In this document: positions 35,993 through 48,800 of the stretch, piece after piece
How the letters are laid out: every line of letters starts with the position of its first letter
How positions within the stretch are numbered: position 1 is the stretch's first letter
From: Monosiga brevicollis MX1
Lineage: Eukaryota; Opisthokonta; Choanoflagellata; Craspedida; Salpingoecidae
Assembly (NCBI RefSeq): GCF_000002865.3
Contig: NW_001865077.1
Span: 17,820 to 81,819, forward strand
Direction of reading: 5' to 3'
Length of the DNA stretch: 64,000 nucleotides
Position numbers and translations under genes: made by a program
Notes under the pieces: model-generated
Database searches by the model: none
Told to the model about the DNA's origin: nothing
What the model saw: only the letters and a program-made list of their open reading frames with translations

Positions 35993-36142
35993 AGGAGACA
36001 CAGTGTCCTAGCTCCATTGAACCAGACATTTGCTTGCTTCACTGCATGCATGTGTGTTTGCGCCGCAATTGCGTCGCCCGAATACTTGTCGACAAACAAA
36101 GCGGAAGAGGACACAGCTTTTCGAATTTTTAAGAAAAAAATC

Positions 36143-36174
<32 letters not shown>

Positions 36175-37193
36175 CTTTCCAATAACGAACGGATGTTCAT
36201 ATCATGAATAACGAATCCGAACAGGTTGGCCGAAAGTGAACGCATCATGGCGTTCTTCCATAACGAGGATCGAACCCTTCCATGATGACCAAACCAGAGC
36301 GACAGAGCTGGATAAAATCGGCACATTTAACGAGCAAAAATCTTTTGATCCAGAACGAGTTGTATAAGATTTCCAGTAGTGTGGATCGGGTCCTACGCCA
36401 AATGCTCAAATTTGCAAGTCATCTCACATATTTGCACATGCAACCAAGCGTTTCGGATCCTACATGCTCAAATCCATGCCCTCTACGACACTCGATCATC
36501 AGCTTTCTGGATAAATTCTGGTCTTCATCGCAACCCGAATTGGCGTACACAGCACGGTGGAAAAAACGCATTTAAGGGGCGGATGACAAAGGGGCCCGCA
36601 TCACGCGACACAGTCAAGTGGGGCGGAAGACACGCCGTTGCGGCAGTGGAGTCGCTCGAATACACACGGGCACGAGGTTGCAAGCAAGGACAAGTGGGAG
36701 AGAACAGGCTTGCAGTCAAAAAGTGTGTGGACCACATGCATGACATATAAACACATAGAGGAGACGAAAAATCACAAACCAGGAAAAACAAACAAGCAAG
36801 ACAGGTGGTTTAAAGAACAGGAGGTGTTGTTGTTGTTGCTGTTGCTTTGACAGCATCCAGCTCAACGGAAGCATGGTGGCCAAAAAAAGGTAGCCAAGCC
36901 ACACTTGGGTGCTGAGCTAACGCGCACAAGATAAAAAGCGTGCTGAATCGACGGTCGCAACATATCCATGTCGTGTTGGTGCGCAGCAGCCAACCGACAA
37001 AAAAAGGAGAGCACAGAGCTTTGGCTCGACACAAAAAGGGCGAGGACATGCTGATATTGATGAAAGAAAGGAGGTGAAGAGAAGGACATGTGCCAATCAT
37101 GGCTCAGAAGGAGCACTCGGTAAAAGCAAATCAGCAACGGCCTCGCTAGCCCAGCTTGATGCGGGCAGAGAGGCAAGTCCTCATGCTGATTGC
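35993..37193. other. Convergent spacer, no gene seen
   Basis: 1.2 kb between convergent stop codons with a T homopolymer (36145-36173). A B-box-like GGTTCGATCC occurs on the minus strand near 36265 but no tRNA folds around it. Confidence 0.6.
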
Positions 37194-39965
37194 TTAGGCG
37201 GTTTCTGAGATGGCGCGCCGCCGGGGCTCGGTGATCCGGGATTTGGTTGCCTCGTGTAGGCCCAAGGCGGGTTTGCCCAAGGAGGAGCGAGCCTGCTGGC
37301 GAAGACGCAAGACGGCACGGGCCTCATCGTTGAGGTCTGGCAGTGCTTCATCCGGCTTCAGCTGGTCCTTATTGGACAGCTTTCCCAGCGAGAAAGAGCC
37401 TTGAGGGCCTGCGACAAACAAGTATCATGAGCAACGATCGAGAGCCAGACAGACACCAGGACACAAAAGTAGAGATGTCACTTGGACTAGACGCCCAACG
37501 TACTGCGGGAGGTCGTGGGGGTGCCAGAGGGGGTGAGGTTGAAGCGGCGAATGAGTTGGTCAGTAAAGACCTGTTGGCGACGGCGTTTGTACTCGGGCTT
37601 TGGCTTGAAGTACTTGTAGTAGCCATCCCAAGGAACACTCTTCAGGCCAGCCACGCTACAAAAAAAAAACAAAAAAAAAACAAAAAAAAAACAAAAAAAC
37701 AAAAAAACAAAGAGATATAACACAAAACATGCCGGTTAGTGGAAAATGGGGCGTATCAACTACACAGCACAAACGCAAAGGAGTGGGCCATGTGACGATT
37801 TCAAGAAGCGACGCACTTTGCCATCATTTCCTTGACACGGGCAGCAAATTGGACCGAGGTTTCGCCTTCGCGACGTGTTTGGGGGTCGAGGTAGTAGACA
37901 TCGGCAATGAGGGCCCAGGAGGTCATGAAATGGAAAAGATGCATTGGGAAGCTGGTCTTTTTGGAGTTCCAAAAGGCGTCGGTAATGTTGTTGTTGTACT
38001 TGATGGCAACGGGAACGATAACGCGGCCAAGGTCAAAGGCACCACGTTTGAACATAACGACAAACTCGTTGTTCACGCAAGTGCCTTCCGGGAAAACGAG
38101 AAGTGGTGCCTTGGATGTATCAGCAGCGTGCTGCTTAATTTTTTGAGCCACGGTCGTGCGATCGCGGCTTTCCATGCTAGGGGACAAGCAGAGCGAACGG
38201 GAAGAAGCAGGCGTTGGTGCCGGGATGAGAGGTTGCAAATCAAGGGTCAAGTGGTGACGAGAAAACTCTGAATGGCGGGATTCGTACCGGTCAAACCACA
38301 GGTTGTCGGTGCCAAAGTTGAGAACGTATTTTTGGAAAAAGCCAATGACGCCGCCATGACCCTGCCCGGTGAGGCCGTACACTTGGTGGGAGAGCATGAT
38401 GACAATGTCGAGGACGGTGGTGTGGTTGGCCACGTAGATTTGTCCAGGTTCACGAGCAGGAATGTTTCCATGCTTATGAATGACGGCTGTAAATGCAAAG
38501 CCTAACAAGACGTGGAATGTTTTGGGGTGCAACATTCCCGGTCAGAGTGTGTGGAGGAAGAGAGAGCGAGAGAGCAAGACAGAGGGCAAGGGATAAGGGT
38601 GGGACCAGTAAGCAGGGTGCACTGACAAAAGGCGTTGTTGACAATGCCCATGGCAAAGCGGCCAATGCGGCGCTGGATGGTCGCGGGAAAGAGGCGGGAG
38701 ATGAGGAAGAGGTTGATGAAGATTGTCATGGCCAGGATCAGAACGGTCACGCGTAGCGGGAAGAGAATGCTGTGGGGGCAGGCGTGAGAGTGTGATGAGC
38801 ATCAAAGCAAAGTGAGAAAGCAGTTGAGGCCATGGGACGAGGGATGGGGGGCAGTCTCAAGAGGCGCACCAGTAGCGGATAAAGACGCCGCAGTAATAGG
38901 CCAAGGCCAAGTACCACGTTTGGTTCCATCGCGTCTTGGGATGGCCCTAGCGTGCCAGACAGGGCGAGGAGAGAGCTGATGAGAATTATTGCGGCGAAGA
39001 AGCAAACGGAAGAAAAAAGAAAAACAAAACAAGAGAGAAAGAACAAGGGAAAAAAAAATAAACAATAAAAAAAAACCAAGAGCGGGTTGGCACGAGAAGA
39101 GGTGCAGAGGGCTTGAAGCAAACCTCGAAGCACTGAGTGAACGAGTCGTGGACGATGGCTTCAAAGCCGTTGCGGGCAAAGGGTACAATGTCGCTAAAGG
39201 CAAAGGTGGTGGTGCAATCGTAGGATTGCTCGTTTGAGATTTGGGAGACAAAGTCGGAGACGCATTCGCGATCAAAGGCGTTGAGGAAAACGTCCAGTTC
39301 CGTCTCCTCGAGTCTTGCTCCAAAGCCTTCGGCCACCAGGCCCTCGGCCTTGGTTGTGGCAATCATGTTGGCGGGCACGCGTGCTTTTCCGGGTGAGGTG
39401 GTCGAGGCAGAGCTCGAACTGCCGACCGCCCCATTCTGGGGCTTTGTCGAAGAAGGCATCGAGCCGAGCGTCGCACTTGAATTGACGACGACTGTGCGTG
39501 ACAAGAAAAAAAAAAAAAAAAAAGAGAAGGAGGAGAAGGGGGAGAAGAAGAAGAATGGCAGTTGGTGAGATGCAACCAGCACGGGCACGGGCACGGGCAC
39601 AGGCAGACACGTGCACGCGATCGATCCAAATCGCCCCCGCCGTCGGTCACCTCCTCTTGCTCCTCGCACCTCCAACAAGATGTGTATGACGTGAATGATG
39701 TATATGATGTCAAAGGCTGTGCGGTGTGAAACAGCCGTCCGCCATCCGTGGCACGCGCGACGCACAAACAGCGAGAGACAGTGACAACTCCTCTGTCTGT
39801 GTGTGTGTATGAGAAGCAAGCAAAAACGGACTGACACACACACACACACACACACTCCTCTTCAAACGAAATCAACAAAAGTGTGTGTGTGTGTGTGTTG
39901 TAAAGGGGGTTTAGCCCCAAAAACCACAAAAAGTGCGAAACCACCAGAAACCCTCTCAACACACA

Positions 39966-40027
<62 letters not shown>

Positions 40028-40598
40028 GTCTCTCTGTCTCTCTGTCTCTCTGTCTCTCTCTGTCTCTGTCTCTCTCTCAAAGGGCAGCGGGGAGGCGGGC
40101 ATGAAGGGGGGAAAAGGGTTGACGGGAGAAGGGGGAGGAGGAGTGGGGATCAATGGCTTTGAGAGGGTGGAAAGGCCATCGACACCGGAGGAGGGGGTCA
40201 GTGGGGTGAAGCAGAGTGTGACGTTGGCTTTGAGGTGATTGGCGTCCGAGGCCACGCCTCCAGGTGAATGGACGAGCGGGGTAGACGGAGGGGTGAAGAA
40301 GAAATGGGGAAGGGACAAGGTGGGGGAGGGGAGAAACGAGGCAAGAACGAGGGCGAGGGCGAGGGCAAAAGGGGGTTTCGGTCGGTTGGTCGGTTGGTCG
40401 ATATCGGTTCGGATCGGTCTCATCAAGAGGGTTGTGTGATCGAGAGGAGTTACGCACGACTCACCTGCTGAAAGTGAAATGAGATGGCAGTCAAACAGCA
40501 GCTGCAGCAGCTTCTGGTCAAAAGAGCCAGACGCGTTGCGCCGACAGAGAAGCGCACGGGCAGTAGCAATGGGCAAACCAATGGGACACGGGCCAGCT
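37194..40598 (-). CDS. GPAT3/4-like: Glycerol-3-phosphate acyltransferase of the GPAT3/GPAT4 type; 5' end incomplete
   Basis: At least eight exons, including 40598-40465, 39491-39124, 38946-38870, 38769-38627 and one starting at 38501; every junction checked keeps phase. The enzyme adds an acyl chain to glycerol-3-phosphate in the ER, the first step of glycerolipid synthesis. Evidence: ELSDI-like FAFSDIVPFARNGFEAIV, hydrophobic IRYCILFPLRVTVLILAM, motif I VANHTTVLD (NHx4D), GQGHGGVIGFFQKYV, FPEGTCVNNEFVVMF, VPVAIKYNNNITDAFW and MTSWALIADVYYLDP, in the same order as human GPAT4. The C-terminal exon is longer than in animals and basic (ITEPRRRAISETA). The 40598-40465 exon (GLPIATARALLCRRNA, QKLLQLLFDCHLISLSA) was accepted because its donor phase matches 39491 exactly. 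The true ATG lies further upstream and was not found. The 973-nt intron between those exons holds CT, CA and GT microsatellites. Confidence 0.88.
39838..40079 (+). repeat. CA, GT and CT microsatellites inside a GPAT intron
   Basis: A CA run (39836-39855), a GT run (39881-39899) and a long CT run with CTGT variants (39971-40079) all lie in the intron 39492-40464. Confidence 0.9.
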
Positions 40599-40851
40599 CT
40601 ACACCCAGAGAGAGAAGAGAGAGAGAGAGAGAGCGAGCGAGAGAGACGACAGCGTGAGCAAGAGCGCAAAGAGAAAAAAGAGAGAGAGTGCGGGCGTGTG
40701 AGGGGATGGCGCGTGGGGGTGGGCGGCGAGTCGTCAATGGGCAGGCTGCCAGTCTCGCACCAACAGCACAGGGCAACACACACACACGACGGCTCCACCA
40801 AGGAAGATGAACAGAGCGACAACGGGCAACACGCTCGTCGCGCTGGCAAAC

Positions 40852-40885
<34 letters not shown>

Positions 40886-42853
40886 CGAGAGAGAGAGAGC
40901 GAGAGCGAGAGAGAGAGAGAGGGAACAAGACACAGAGCAGGGAACACACGAAGCACAAGAGGTGAACAAGTCGAGCAACAAGGTGTGGCGTTGCGGCACG
41001 GATCAGGATCGTACGCCAACGCGACAGGAGGCGCTGCCCTTTGCCCTCATCAATGTGGCGTGCGCCCCCCGCACACACTGATGTGCTTGGAGTGCGCCCC
41101 TGCTGCTCCGGATACACGTCTCTCCAAACAAAACCCACCCACCCAAACCAACCCATCACAGGCCCACGTTTCCTCACCCACTCCCCCCCATGCCACCCGC
41201 ACGACGGCGCTGCCGTTTCGATCGATCAACGCCGCCGCCGCCGCCGCCGGACCGGACCGCCAGCGAGGATCCACAAACCCGGTTAAAGTCGTCGCAGAAA
41301 GACCACGCTTTGCTTACGTTGGACGTCAAGAAAAATAAAAAAAAAAACTCTAAAAGCCACGAAAACGACAAAATAAATATTTTACTTTGACGTCATGTGT
41401 GGAGTTGTCTGCGCTCGAGTATAGAAATAGCACGTGTAAAGCTTATGGAAGCGTGTATCCATGTATGGGCTTGATGTCGTATATGTGTGTGTGTCTGTGT
41501 GTGTGCCTCGGGCGTGCTCGAGTTTGTGTTCGGCGAAGCCGCCCTGGACGGACCCCTTCTCTTCCTCGACACTGACTGGTTTGGATTCTAACAGCCATAG
41601 TCATTGTCCACTTCTTGTCATTGACGACCGACCGACGAGCCAGGGCACAAGCACGAGCGGCGAGTTGTTCCAAGAGCCGACCGGGCTACCTCATCGATTG
41701 CGAAACCTGGGTGTGGCATTGCGTCGGATCTTGTGCTCCGGATGTTGGCTGTTTGCGCTGGATTTGGAGGGTATGAGACACTTGAGCTGGCTCCGGTCAG
41801 CAGAGCGTGATTGGGGGATCGGATCGGACCGCGCAAGGAACGTTCGGATCACTCAAGGTATTGTTCGCCATCTGTATCCGATCGGGCGACCGCCATTCAG
41901 AGAGATGGCGTGCAGGAGAGCGACCAAGCGCAGAGAGACGAAGCGAGGAGCGTTAAAAAGAAGAGGAATAGCCAAACTGAACAGATAACTACACACAAAC
42001 TAAAAGCAAAAACAGAGGCAGAGACAGCGAGAAAGAAAGACACAGAGAGTGAGACAGACACAGAACCAGCGACAGAGAGAGAGAGTCACAGTGTGTGTCA
42101 GCCCCCAAACGCAACCCTAACCCCTTAACAATTAGTGAGACATATGTTACACTTAACAAGCTGTAAAGTGTAACATTAGCCAGACATTTTAGTCCCACCT
42201 ATTGCCACATAGGGGTGACACGTTGGCAATGCCCTTTGATGACTTTCGAAACCAGCGCTTGCTTCACCTCTGCCCATTGCGCAACCGGTTGCAACATCGA
42301 GAGAGAGAGGAGAGAGAGAGAGAGAGAGAGAGAGCGAGCTGTGGCGCAACGCACGCGCAGGCACACGCACCACGCACGGGCAGGTTGAACAGGTACAATC
42401 GCAATCGATCGATCGCACAGGGTGACCATCGTCAGGAGTAGTCGAGGCTCGCAGTCGCAGTGGGGGGGTTGGGTTCTTCAGATGAAAGAGGGTCAGAGAC
42501 TCAAAATGAATTTCATTCATGATCCAAAGACGCAGTCGCGCGGGGACACCTCTCAAGAAAAACAACAAAACAAGACAGAAATAAAATCCTAAGGCCTCTG
42601 GCTCCCATTCCCGCCCAGATCGGCTGAGGCGGCAAAGGGACGCAACTAGAGGCAGACTCTCATCGACTCGGTGGACAAGCACACACATACAAACACAAAC
42701 AGGCGAGGCAAACCCAAAATCGTGACCAAAATGGCCGCAATAGGCTTGCACTCGAACATAAAAGAGGGGGAAAAAAAAAAAAAGCTATTGGCCGGAGCAT
42801 CTCAATAATCTCAAGACGCACGGCGAGCTCACACACGATTCGCGCGGAGCGCC
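40599..42853. other. Repeat-rich spacer between GPAT and the giant gene
   Basis: 2.3 kb holding the unresolved 5' part of the GPAT gene and the 3' flank of the giant gene. GA runs occur at about 40604-40640, 40851-40921 and 42299-42334, and a CCG run at 41230-41250. A frame around 41080-40960 (minus) reads DEGKGQRLLSRWRT and could be a GPAT 5' exon, but no donor gave the required phase. Confidence 0.5.
42131..42187. repeat. Perfect 11-bp inverted repeat within imperfect 13-bp direct repeats
   Basis: ATGTTACACTT (42144-42154) and AAGTGTAACAT (42166-42176) are perfect reverse complements around an 11-nt loop. They are flanked by ATTAGTGAGACAT (42131-42143) and ATTAGCCAGACAT (42175-42187). Confidence 0.85.
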
Positions 42854-45800
42854 TCAATTCGAGTCCTCCAAATGAGATACGTTGGCCTCGGCGTCAGTGT
42901 CCAAGGCGGCGCTGTGACGCGTCGCCACTACGGGCGCTGGTTGCGGCGGTGATGCACCGGTCGAGGACTGAAAGTCAACCGGGTCGTAGACCTCCTCCGT
43001 AGAACCGGCCGACTCGCTGATGGGCGCATATGCCCCTCCAGACGCGGGGACCGCTCGCCAAGCCAAAACTGATAGCGCCACCAGGCTCATGGCTTGCAAC
43101 AAAACCAGCGCGCACAGTCCTCCGGCCGTGGTCTTGCTCGACGTCAAAACACCCAACAGACACAGACCCAGGACCAGCACCGAGGCCGCCGACGCGAGGA
43201 CCGGCACGGACACATCCGCCCGCGTCCGCGGGAATGCACCGGCCTGGGCACTCAAGCCGCGCAGCGCGTCCAGACACGCTAGGACCAACACCGTGAGCCA
43301 AAGGAGCCAGGCCACTGCCCATCGGCCGCGCGACGAGGGCTGCGCGCCATCGGGCAAAGTCGTCACCGCCGCCACGCCCACAAGGAACATGAGCGTCGCA
43401 TAGGCCCCGAGGTGCACGTAGCGCACCATCACGGGCGTGGCTGGATCCTGGCGCGCCACGCGCCAGCCCTGGTCCTGGGCCGACACCGCCCCGCAAAGGA
43501 GTGCAAAACAGGGCACGACACAGACCGCCGCCATAAAGTGCACCGCCGCGGCCGGCATCACAAACAGCAGCAACACCACCAAAGCCACCGACCACAGACG
43601 CGAGCTAGTCCAAAAGGCCAGCCAGCCTTGGGTACCAGAAGCCGCAACCACTCGCAACGAACCGGTCGCACCGGCACCCCCGAGCAAGCTGTTGGCCTCT
43701 TCGGAATGGTCCACAACCGATTGCTGCTTTCGGGCAGACCACCAGCGATACAAAACAACGCCAGCCCCCACAATGGTCAGCGTGACCAAAAATACCAGGC
43801 CCGCAACCGCCACCGGAGGCGTCGAACCACCGCACGAAGTTTCCTCCGCCGCACCGTAGTCACGCAGCACGTGGCGCAGCTCTACCACAAACACGTGCCG
43901 TGCATCCAGGCCCTCCCCGAGCGCGCTACCAATGGCGATCAAAACGCCGTACATACCCAGCGCCACCGGCCACGCTGCCGGTCGCCAAATGACGAGACCA
44001 GCGATAAGCAAGAACGTCAACGCAAAACACGCCGAGGCCAGGCGTCGTACTTTGCCCTCGTTGGGCACCGAGAATTGACCCTGCGATGCGTCGGAACCTA
44101 GTTCCAGATGCGTGGCATTGGAGTGGCAGGCCACGTGCTGGCCCACGGCAAACGCCAACGTTGCTGAAGCATGGTCTCGGCACTGGGCTTGCGTCTGCTC
44201 GGGGTGGCAAGCACCACGCCCGTCAATCTCAATCTCAGCCCACGTGGCTACGCTGCAGTCCGCCACCTCCAAGCAGTCGCTATCCGAACGCCCAGCCCCC
44301 GCAATCAAAGTCTGATCGGCCGGCCAGAACCGCACCTGCGAAGCCAAGCGCGTCGATCCATCCGTCACAAAGCTAAAGCCAGACAAAAACTGCACCTGCG
44401 GCTTGGCCATAACGTCGGCGGCGGCCGCCGCGGGTAACACGACCCCGGCAAAGTCCGATGTCAGGTTCATGCTCCAAGATGGCGCCCGCGTCGCTGTCGG
44501 CGTCGACAGAGCTTGCGCTTTCAGCACGCCCGCCGTGGCGACCTCGGCCTGTAGTTCAGGCAACGCCACAGCGACCGCACCGCGATGATTCACCGACACC
44601 ACACCCGAGGCGTTGAGCCAGTCCGCATCCAGAACCAGGTTGGAGTGCCCCAGCCCAAAACCCAGCGCATAGACACCATCGGCACCCACGCCCAACGTGC
44701 CAGAGCAGCCATGCGTCGCCTTCCAAGTTGCCTCGGTGTTGGCAGCCCCACTTGTCGAGGGCGCCAAGGTGGCCGAGATGGTGCCGGTAAAGCCATCCGC
44801 CGACTGAAGGCAATTGAGCTGCAGAGCTGCTTCCCGCATCGTCTCCGACGCAATTGACAGCGTCACATGGGCCGCTGCACCCATCAGCACCCGCGTGGCC
44901 GATAACGGCGGCAACGCGGTCGTCACTTGCAACTCAGCACCTTGCTGAGTCACGTTGCCGCTGGCGTTGAGATGCACGGCACTGGCGTGGGTGGCATCAA
45001 TTTGTGCCGCCACGCGCGTTACACGTGTGCCCGATAGCGTTTTTGTTGTTGTCGTCCGCATCAGCGCCATGCCTGTCACGTAGGCTGGGCACGCCGGCGC
45101 CGCCGCAGCTGCCTCCGTCACACCCAGAGTGCTCAGCTGCGCGCGCAACCACGCGGACAGCTTCAACTCGTCCGTGCGGGATGCCGAGCCCACGCAAGCA
45201 CCAGTCAGTGTCACTGCCGAGGCGTCTGAGAGTTGCACCGTGCCATTTGCTTGCGAAGTGTTCCATGGCACCGCAGCCACCCAGCTGTTGTTGACAGCGG
45301 GAGACCACTCGCAAGTTTGGCAGCCCACGAGCAGCACGCGCCCTCCAATCACGGCCGGGGAGCTGGTGACCAACCCAGGAACGGCCAGCACCAGGTCGGG
45401 CGCTGTGTCGCCCCCAGAGGCGACAAAGTTGACCGTGGCGGCAGCTGTGGCTGTGACATAGTTGTGCGCGGCTGAGCTTGTCACGCGCGTCCATGCGCTT
45501 GCGAAGACCGACGTGCCGCTGTCCGACGTCGTAGACACGTTGAGCTGGGTGCCAAAGGTCGCTGTTGCTTCCAAAGCCTCAAATCCGCCCACGGACCAAC
45601 TCACCGGCCAGTGCGCATCAGTCGTCACCAGCGTGGTGGGGGTGCTTCGCGGTGTATGTGTTATTTCCATCAGGGCCAAGGCCTCGCTCGCGTTACCAGC
45701 ACCCGCGACACGGAAGTTCAGCGCCTCGAGCGCCGTCAAGGAGCCGCCGCAGAAAGGGGCTGCCCATGTGGCTTTCGTTGGTGTCTGCGTACCACCCATG

Positions 45801-48800
45801 GCCTGCACCGCCACATGCAGCGCAACACCACTGGGCGCGGGCGCATCACATGCCAGCACGACCGTCGAATAATTGCCCGCGAGTGTCACGTTGGGGCGTG
45901 CGCCTGCTGTCGCGCTGCTCACCACCTCCAGCGTTAGAACGTTCGCCACGACGAGGCGGTCCGCTTGAATCGTGCGTGTCTGGGTAAAGGCCGGTTCGCT
46001 GAGGACAGCAGTACCAAGGCCTTGCACCGCCACATAGGCCGTGGCCTTGCCTACGTTCACACCGGTCAAGTCCGTCACGGCCAATCCCACTCGTCTCGTG
46101 CCGTTGACTGTTACAGGGCATCCGGAAATGGCTGTAAAGCCAAGCTCCTGGGCCTGCGACGCAAGTAGCCAAGGCATGGCGGGCGTGTGCGTGGTGTTGC
46201 TAGCCAGACACCGCTCGTTAAGACTCAATGGGCCCAAAGGATTGCCCGTGCTTAGAGCGGTGGCGCTGCCACTGAGCACAACGGTCGGTCCACTGGCATT
46301 CCAGAAAGCCGCAGATAAGTTGCAGTCGATGCAGTTGTGCAGCAGCGCGTTGGCGTCCAGCGCTTCAATGTCCCCGACCTGTAGCTGGCTCTCGCCAATC
46401 AGGGCCACATTGCTTGCCAGGGCGGTGCCCGTCATGTCCAGCTTCTGGGCAGACACGCGCAAGTTGGTCAGCTGTGACACCAAGAACTTGAACGTGCTGC
46501 CCAAGTTGATTTGACCATAGTCGGTGTAAGCCCGTGTCCACACGCTGAGATCAGACGCCGTGCTCACGTCCAACGTCGTGTTGGCGCCGCCATGCACCTG
46601 AATGGTGGAGGTCTTGTCCAAATCGGCCGACGTGAGCGTCAGCTGAATTGTCACGTTGCTGCTGCCCTCGCAATTGAGGGCCAGCGATGAGTCCTCATCG
46701 ATGGGCCCCAGACAATAGACTGTGTTGCTCACGCAATCCAGGGAAAAGCCGCCCCCACTGTGAACGACCTCGTGTTCGCAGGTGGCGTTGTCTGCCACTG
46801 CCGGCAGTGAAGGATCGTAGTGCAGCTCCACCAGGTCGTTGTCGTTGAAGGGCTCCGCATACAGGATGACCGTGTCCCCGGCCTTGATCGTGTTGGCCGA
46901 GTCCATGACAACGGGCGAGCCAAACGTGGCATAAAAGTTGTTGCCCACATGCGATTGGTTATCCACCAAGTTGCCCTGATTGACGGTCACCGAGCTCAAT
47001 GGAGCCCGCAAGGCCACGTCGTCCGAGGCGGGGCCCTGATCCACGGTCATCGGGCCCGTGCAGTTGCTGATGGTGGCAATGTCCTTGCCTCCGCCTTGTA
47101 CAACGCTCAGGCTAAGGTCGGCGCGGCAGCCCACAGCGTGCAGCTCGTCCCGACCGCCACCAGTCTGAATCAAAAGCTCGGCTGGTTGCACCACACTCAA
47201 CGGGCAGGTAGTGTTGCAGAGCTCGCTCAAACCAATAGCCTCAAGCTGATCACACAGCCACGTGGACGTCGGGTACCGCTGCAATAGGTCTGAAGCCGGG
47301 CGAACGCCACCTGCTCCATCGGGCACACCGACGCAAGCACCGGCCACCTGCAGTTTTTGGTCGGGCGCGTAGTCCTCCACCGCTCCCGGCACGGCCACAA
47401 TAACGGGTGCGCTGCCATGAAGAACCAGCACGCTGTACAAATGGGACAAAGGATCAAGAGGGTTGGCTGGGTGTGAGGGCGTGCCCACGACGACGGTGTC
47501 AAAGGCCGCGCCCGTGACAAGCGTGGGCCCCGTCGTGCCGCGCACGTGGATGTGACGACGCGGGGGTGTTGCAGCGACGGCGCGCATTGTGCGCCGCGAC
47601 GCTGACACCGAAGCCGCGTCCGTCAAGTTGACCATCGTGTTGGTCATAGGTTCCACCTCGCCCATCTCAAGGAGAGCTTGTGCCGGTACCGGGCCTTCCA
47701 GTCGCACTTGTGCCACGTGCGCCACCCGCACTCGTAAGAAACTGCGCTGGCTGGCACTGCGCACGTGCCAGGCGTCCTCGTCAGCTATAAGATGCAGGTC
47801 GGAAATGCCACTGGCGCCAACAGTGCTCGGATTGCTAGACGTACTCAAAATCAATGCATTCGTTTGATTCTGATAGGTCAGGCCGTTAAACGAGATGGCG
47901 CAGGTCAGGTCCAAAGCCGCGGGCAGCTCCACGCGGTGGATGCCGGCTGCGCGGGGCACGACAGCCCGGAAGGGCATGTTGTTGCATCCATCCACGACGT
48001 ACACGTGCGTGTGGCCATCGCTGCTGGTCGGCGCGACCAAAATGTCGGCCATGGTGACGGTGGGTGAAAAAGAGGGCACCGGGTCCGGCAATCCAGCTGG
48101 CAGCGGGGCACTGGCCAACTGCTGTGCGCATGCTGCACAGGGTTCAATGTGCGGGACCACTTCAATGTCGTCCCCCGGCACGACGCTGGAGACCACGAGA
48201 CTGCTGCTCGTGGCCTCGGCGTTAGCTTCAAAGAAGCGGATGGCACTCGGGTCAGCTGTGTCAGCGCTCTGAATGACGCCGTTCCCTGCCGGGGCGAGGC
48301 GCACGTGGTTCATGTCGGCACCAAGATCCACGGCACCAGAGCAAGGGAAGGTGCAGGTCACCTCATCATAGCCCTCGCCAAGAGTGGCCGTGACATTGGT
48401 CACGTTCTGCATGTGCAAACTATCCTCCCCGCTGCGCAGATCCAAGCTAATGGGCATGGGTGTGTCGAGCACAAACACTCGATCGGCACCGCCTCCACCA
48501 AGCAGGCGTACGGCCGTGTTGGCACCCAAGCGCAAAGGTGCTGCGCCCGCACAGAGAGCTGGATTCCACAAGCCGGCACAGAAGCGGGTGGACAGAGCAG
48601 GAGCACGCACTTGCCAGGCTGTGCCGTTGGGCAGGGCTTGGTAGACGCGGTTCTCTTGCACCAGCGTAAACTGGTCGGGTGCTGCACCAGCCGAGCCGGA
48701 TTGAAGGACCAACGAGGTCCAGCCCGTGGACCCGTCGGCCTCAACAATCACAGGGGCGCGAAGTGCACTGAGTGGATGAGTCAAGCACCAGCGACCGCCG

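Noticed and set aside
36220-36310. tRNA-like B box (GGTTCGATCC) on the minus strand
   Set aside because: The T stem pairs poorly, and no A box, anticodon stem or acceptor stem could be found at the right distances.
39956-40999. 347-codon minus-strand open frame
   Set aside because: Mostly CT/GA repeat translation; only the 40598-40465 part is supported as a GPAT exon, in this same frame but bounded by splice sites.
42108-42130. Telomere-like ccctaacccctta
   Set aside because: Only one and a half units, internal to the contig; no array.
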